Origin: Deltaproteobacteria bacterium
GTDB lineage: Bacteria > Desulfobacterota > Syntrophobacteria > Syntrophobacterales > Syntrophobacteraceae
NCBI GenBank assembly: GCA_012517315.1
Contig: JAAYVE010000038.1
Coordinates: 21,784 to 85,783, forward strand
DNA length: 64,000 bases
Direction: 5' to 3'
Under the pieces are notes generated by a model. That model had not been told where the DNA came from. It saw nothing but the letters and a program-made list of their open reading frames with translations, and did not search any database. Shown here in pieces: positions 63,231 to 64,000 of the stretch. The position numbers and the translations under genes are program-made. Numbering within the stretch: position 1 is the stretch's first letter; each line of letters begins with the position of its first letter.

Positions 63231-64000
63231 GGACAAACGCATCCTTTCGGTTTCTGAATGAAAGTCGAGGGACCTCCTTCAGAAACACCGTGGAAAATGG
63301 TGAAAAGTGGCTCTGCAGGGGAATGCATCCTCGCCTTGTCGGCGCTTGCGGCTGCAGCACATGTGAGACGACCGGGCTGAAACATCGTCGCCAACCAAAC
63401 GTGCTGCCTTGAAGCGCGAGGATGCCGAGGCGATCGGTCAGTGATCGATGGAACGCAATGACTGGGTCGGAGGCGGGGAAAAAGCGGTCCGCAAAAACCA
63501 ATCCCGCCAAAGTCTCAAATCGTGGGGCGCATTATACCCACCCTCACCACCACGGCAAGCCCTTTTCTCACTCCATGCGCAAAAAACCATGTGAAATGAT
63601 GGCAATGGGTCCTTTTTCCTCTTTTGCTTCCAGATCCACCCCTGAAGACCAAGTGCTCTGAAAACGTCCTCTTCAGGGTGACGAGCGCTCCACTCTCCCT
63701 GTCAATGGAGGCAAGAGTGATGCAATTGGCGATTCCTCTCCTGCCCTCCCGCTCATGAGGAATGCTTGAAGACGTGCCCCAGCCCTCCATAGGGTGGTTG
63801 ATCGTTCCACATCCAATCCACACGTTGCCTTCCATCCTGAAGATACAATGATAAAGATACAGCAATTCCCGCACCCCCCGGCAAGTGGCTCAGGGCCATC
63901 GGGGATGATTGGAGTCTTCGTAAACCCCATTGCCGAATTACCGGGCTAGCAGGGTCAGTCCATAACTTTTCGGTGGTTTTCACTTTGTGCCGGCCAAGCC
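63231..64000. other. End of window, no gene recognised
   Basis: 770 bp upstream of the helicase. The helicase promoter should be near 63250-63400. Open frames on both strands (for example 63515-63874, minus strand) show no ribosome site, signal or motif that I can support. A gene reaching in from the right cannot be excluded. Confidence 0.5.

Noticed and set aside
63515..63874. 119-codon minus-strand open frame near the window end
   Set aside because: No ribosome site, signal peptide or recognisable motif; it cannot be told from chance.

Overview
The window reads as chromosomal DNA of a GC-rich, Gram-negative, probably anaerobic bacterium. RND pumps, a TolC-type outer-membrane protein and a TonB/ExbBD system require an outer membrane. 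FeoAB iron uptake with a small Cys-rich companion, a DUF89 protein, fused MFS/spermidine-synthase-like proteins and duplicated tetrapyrrole methylases fit Desulfobacterota (Syntrophobacter/Desulfacinum-like sulfate reducers) best. That placement is inference; there is no rRNA in the window to confirm it.

Layout. 1-4.4 kb: an RND efflux pair (adaptor cut by the window edge, permease). 4.5-6.8 kb: a single-domain diadenylate cyclase, a HAD phosphatase and a secreted ankyrin protein. 7.2-13.9 kb: a Cus/Czc-type heavy-metal efflux operon (outer-membrane channel, adaptor with metal-binding zinc-ribbon-like domain, pump) followed by a convergent YHS-like protein. The adaptor has a frameshift, the pump has an in-frame TGA plus a G8 frameshift, and the YHS gene has another G8 frameshift. 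14.2-19.6 kb: a BMP-family nucleoside-type ABC importer operon headed by a small secreted OB-like protein. 19.7-22.8 kb: trmI, then glnK-amtB behind a textbook sigma-54 promoter. 22.9-27.2 kb: feoA, feoB, a Cys-rich peptide and aroB as one overlapping operon, with a second feoA upstream. 27.5-32.5 kb: an unrecognised large gene with a disturbed frame, pcm, a LOG-like protein, a GGDEF-fold protein and tRNA-Pro.

32.5-36.25 kb is probably a small island. The last 35 bp of tRNA-Pro (T arm to CCA) recur imperfectly at 36219-36253, and three unusual genes lie between: an LpxL-like acyltransferase, an enolase-superfamily enzyme and a JAMM-motif metalloprotease-like protein. No integrase is visible.

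36.7-46.4 kb holds assorted single genes: ecotin, DUF89, a glycine-zipper lipoprotein, an enoyl-CoA hydratase followed by two methyltransferases, a hydroxyacid dehydrogenase, a GNAT-like protein and an MA-type peptidase.

46.8-60.8 kb is the most interesting block: ten genes on one strand with short gaps. They encode a secreted protein made of about 22 DxDxDG calcium-loop repeats, ExbB, ExbD, TonB, a TonB-dependent receptor, a secreted protein with two tandem tetrapyrrole-methylase domains, a DUF4198 protein, an APC permease, a NikL/CbiL-like membrane-anchored protein and a membrane-spanning spermidine-synthase-like protein with TPRs. I read it as a dedicated TonB-powered uptake system for a metal or metal-tetrapyrrole/metallophore; the substrate is not evident. 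The window closes with a secreted metallo-beta-lactamase-fold protein and a RhlE-type RNA helicase.
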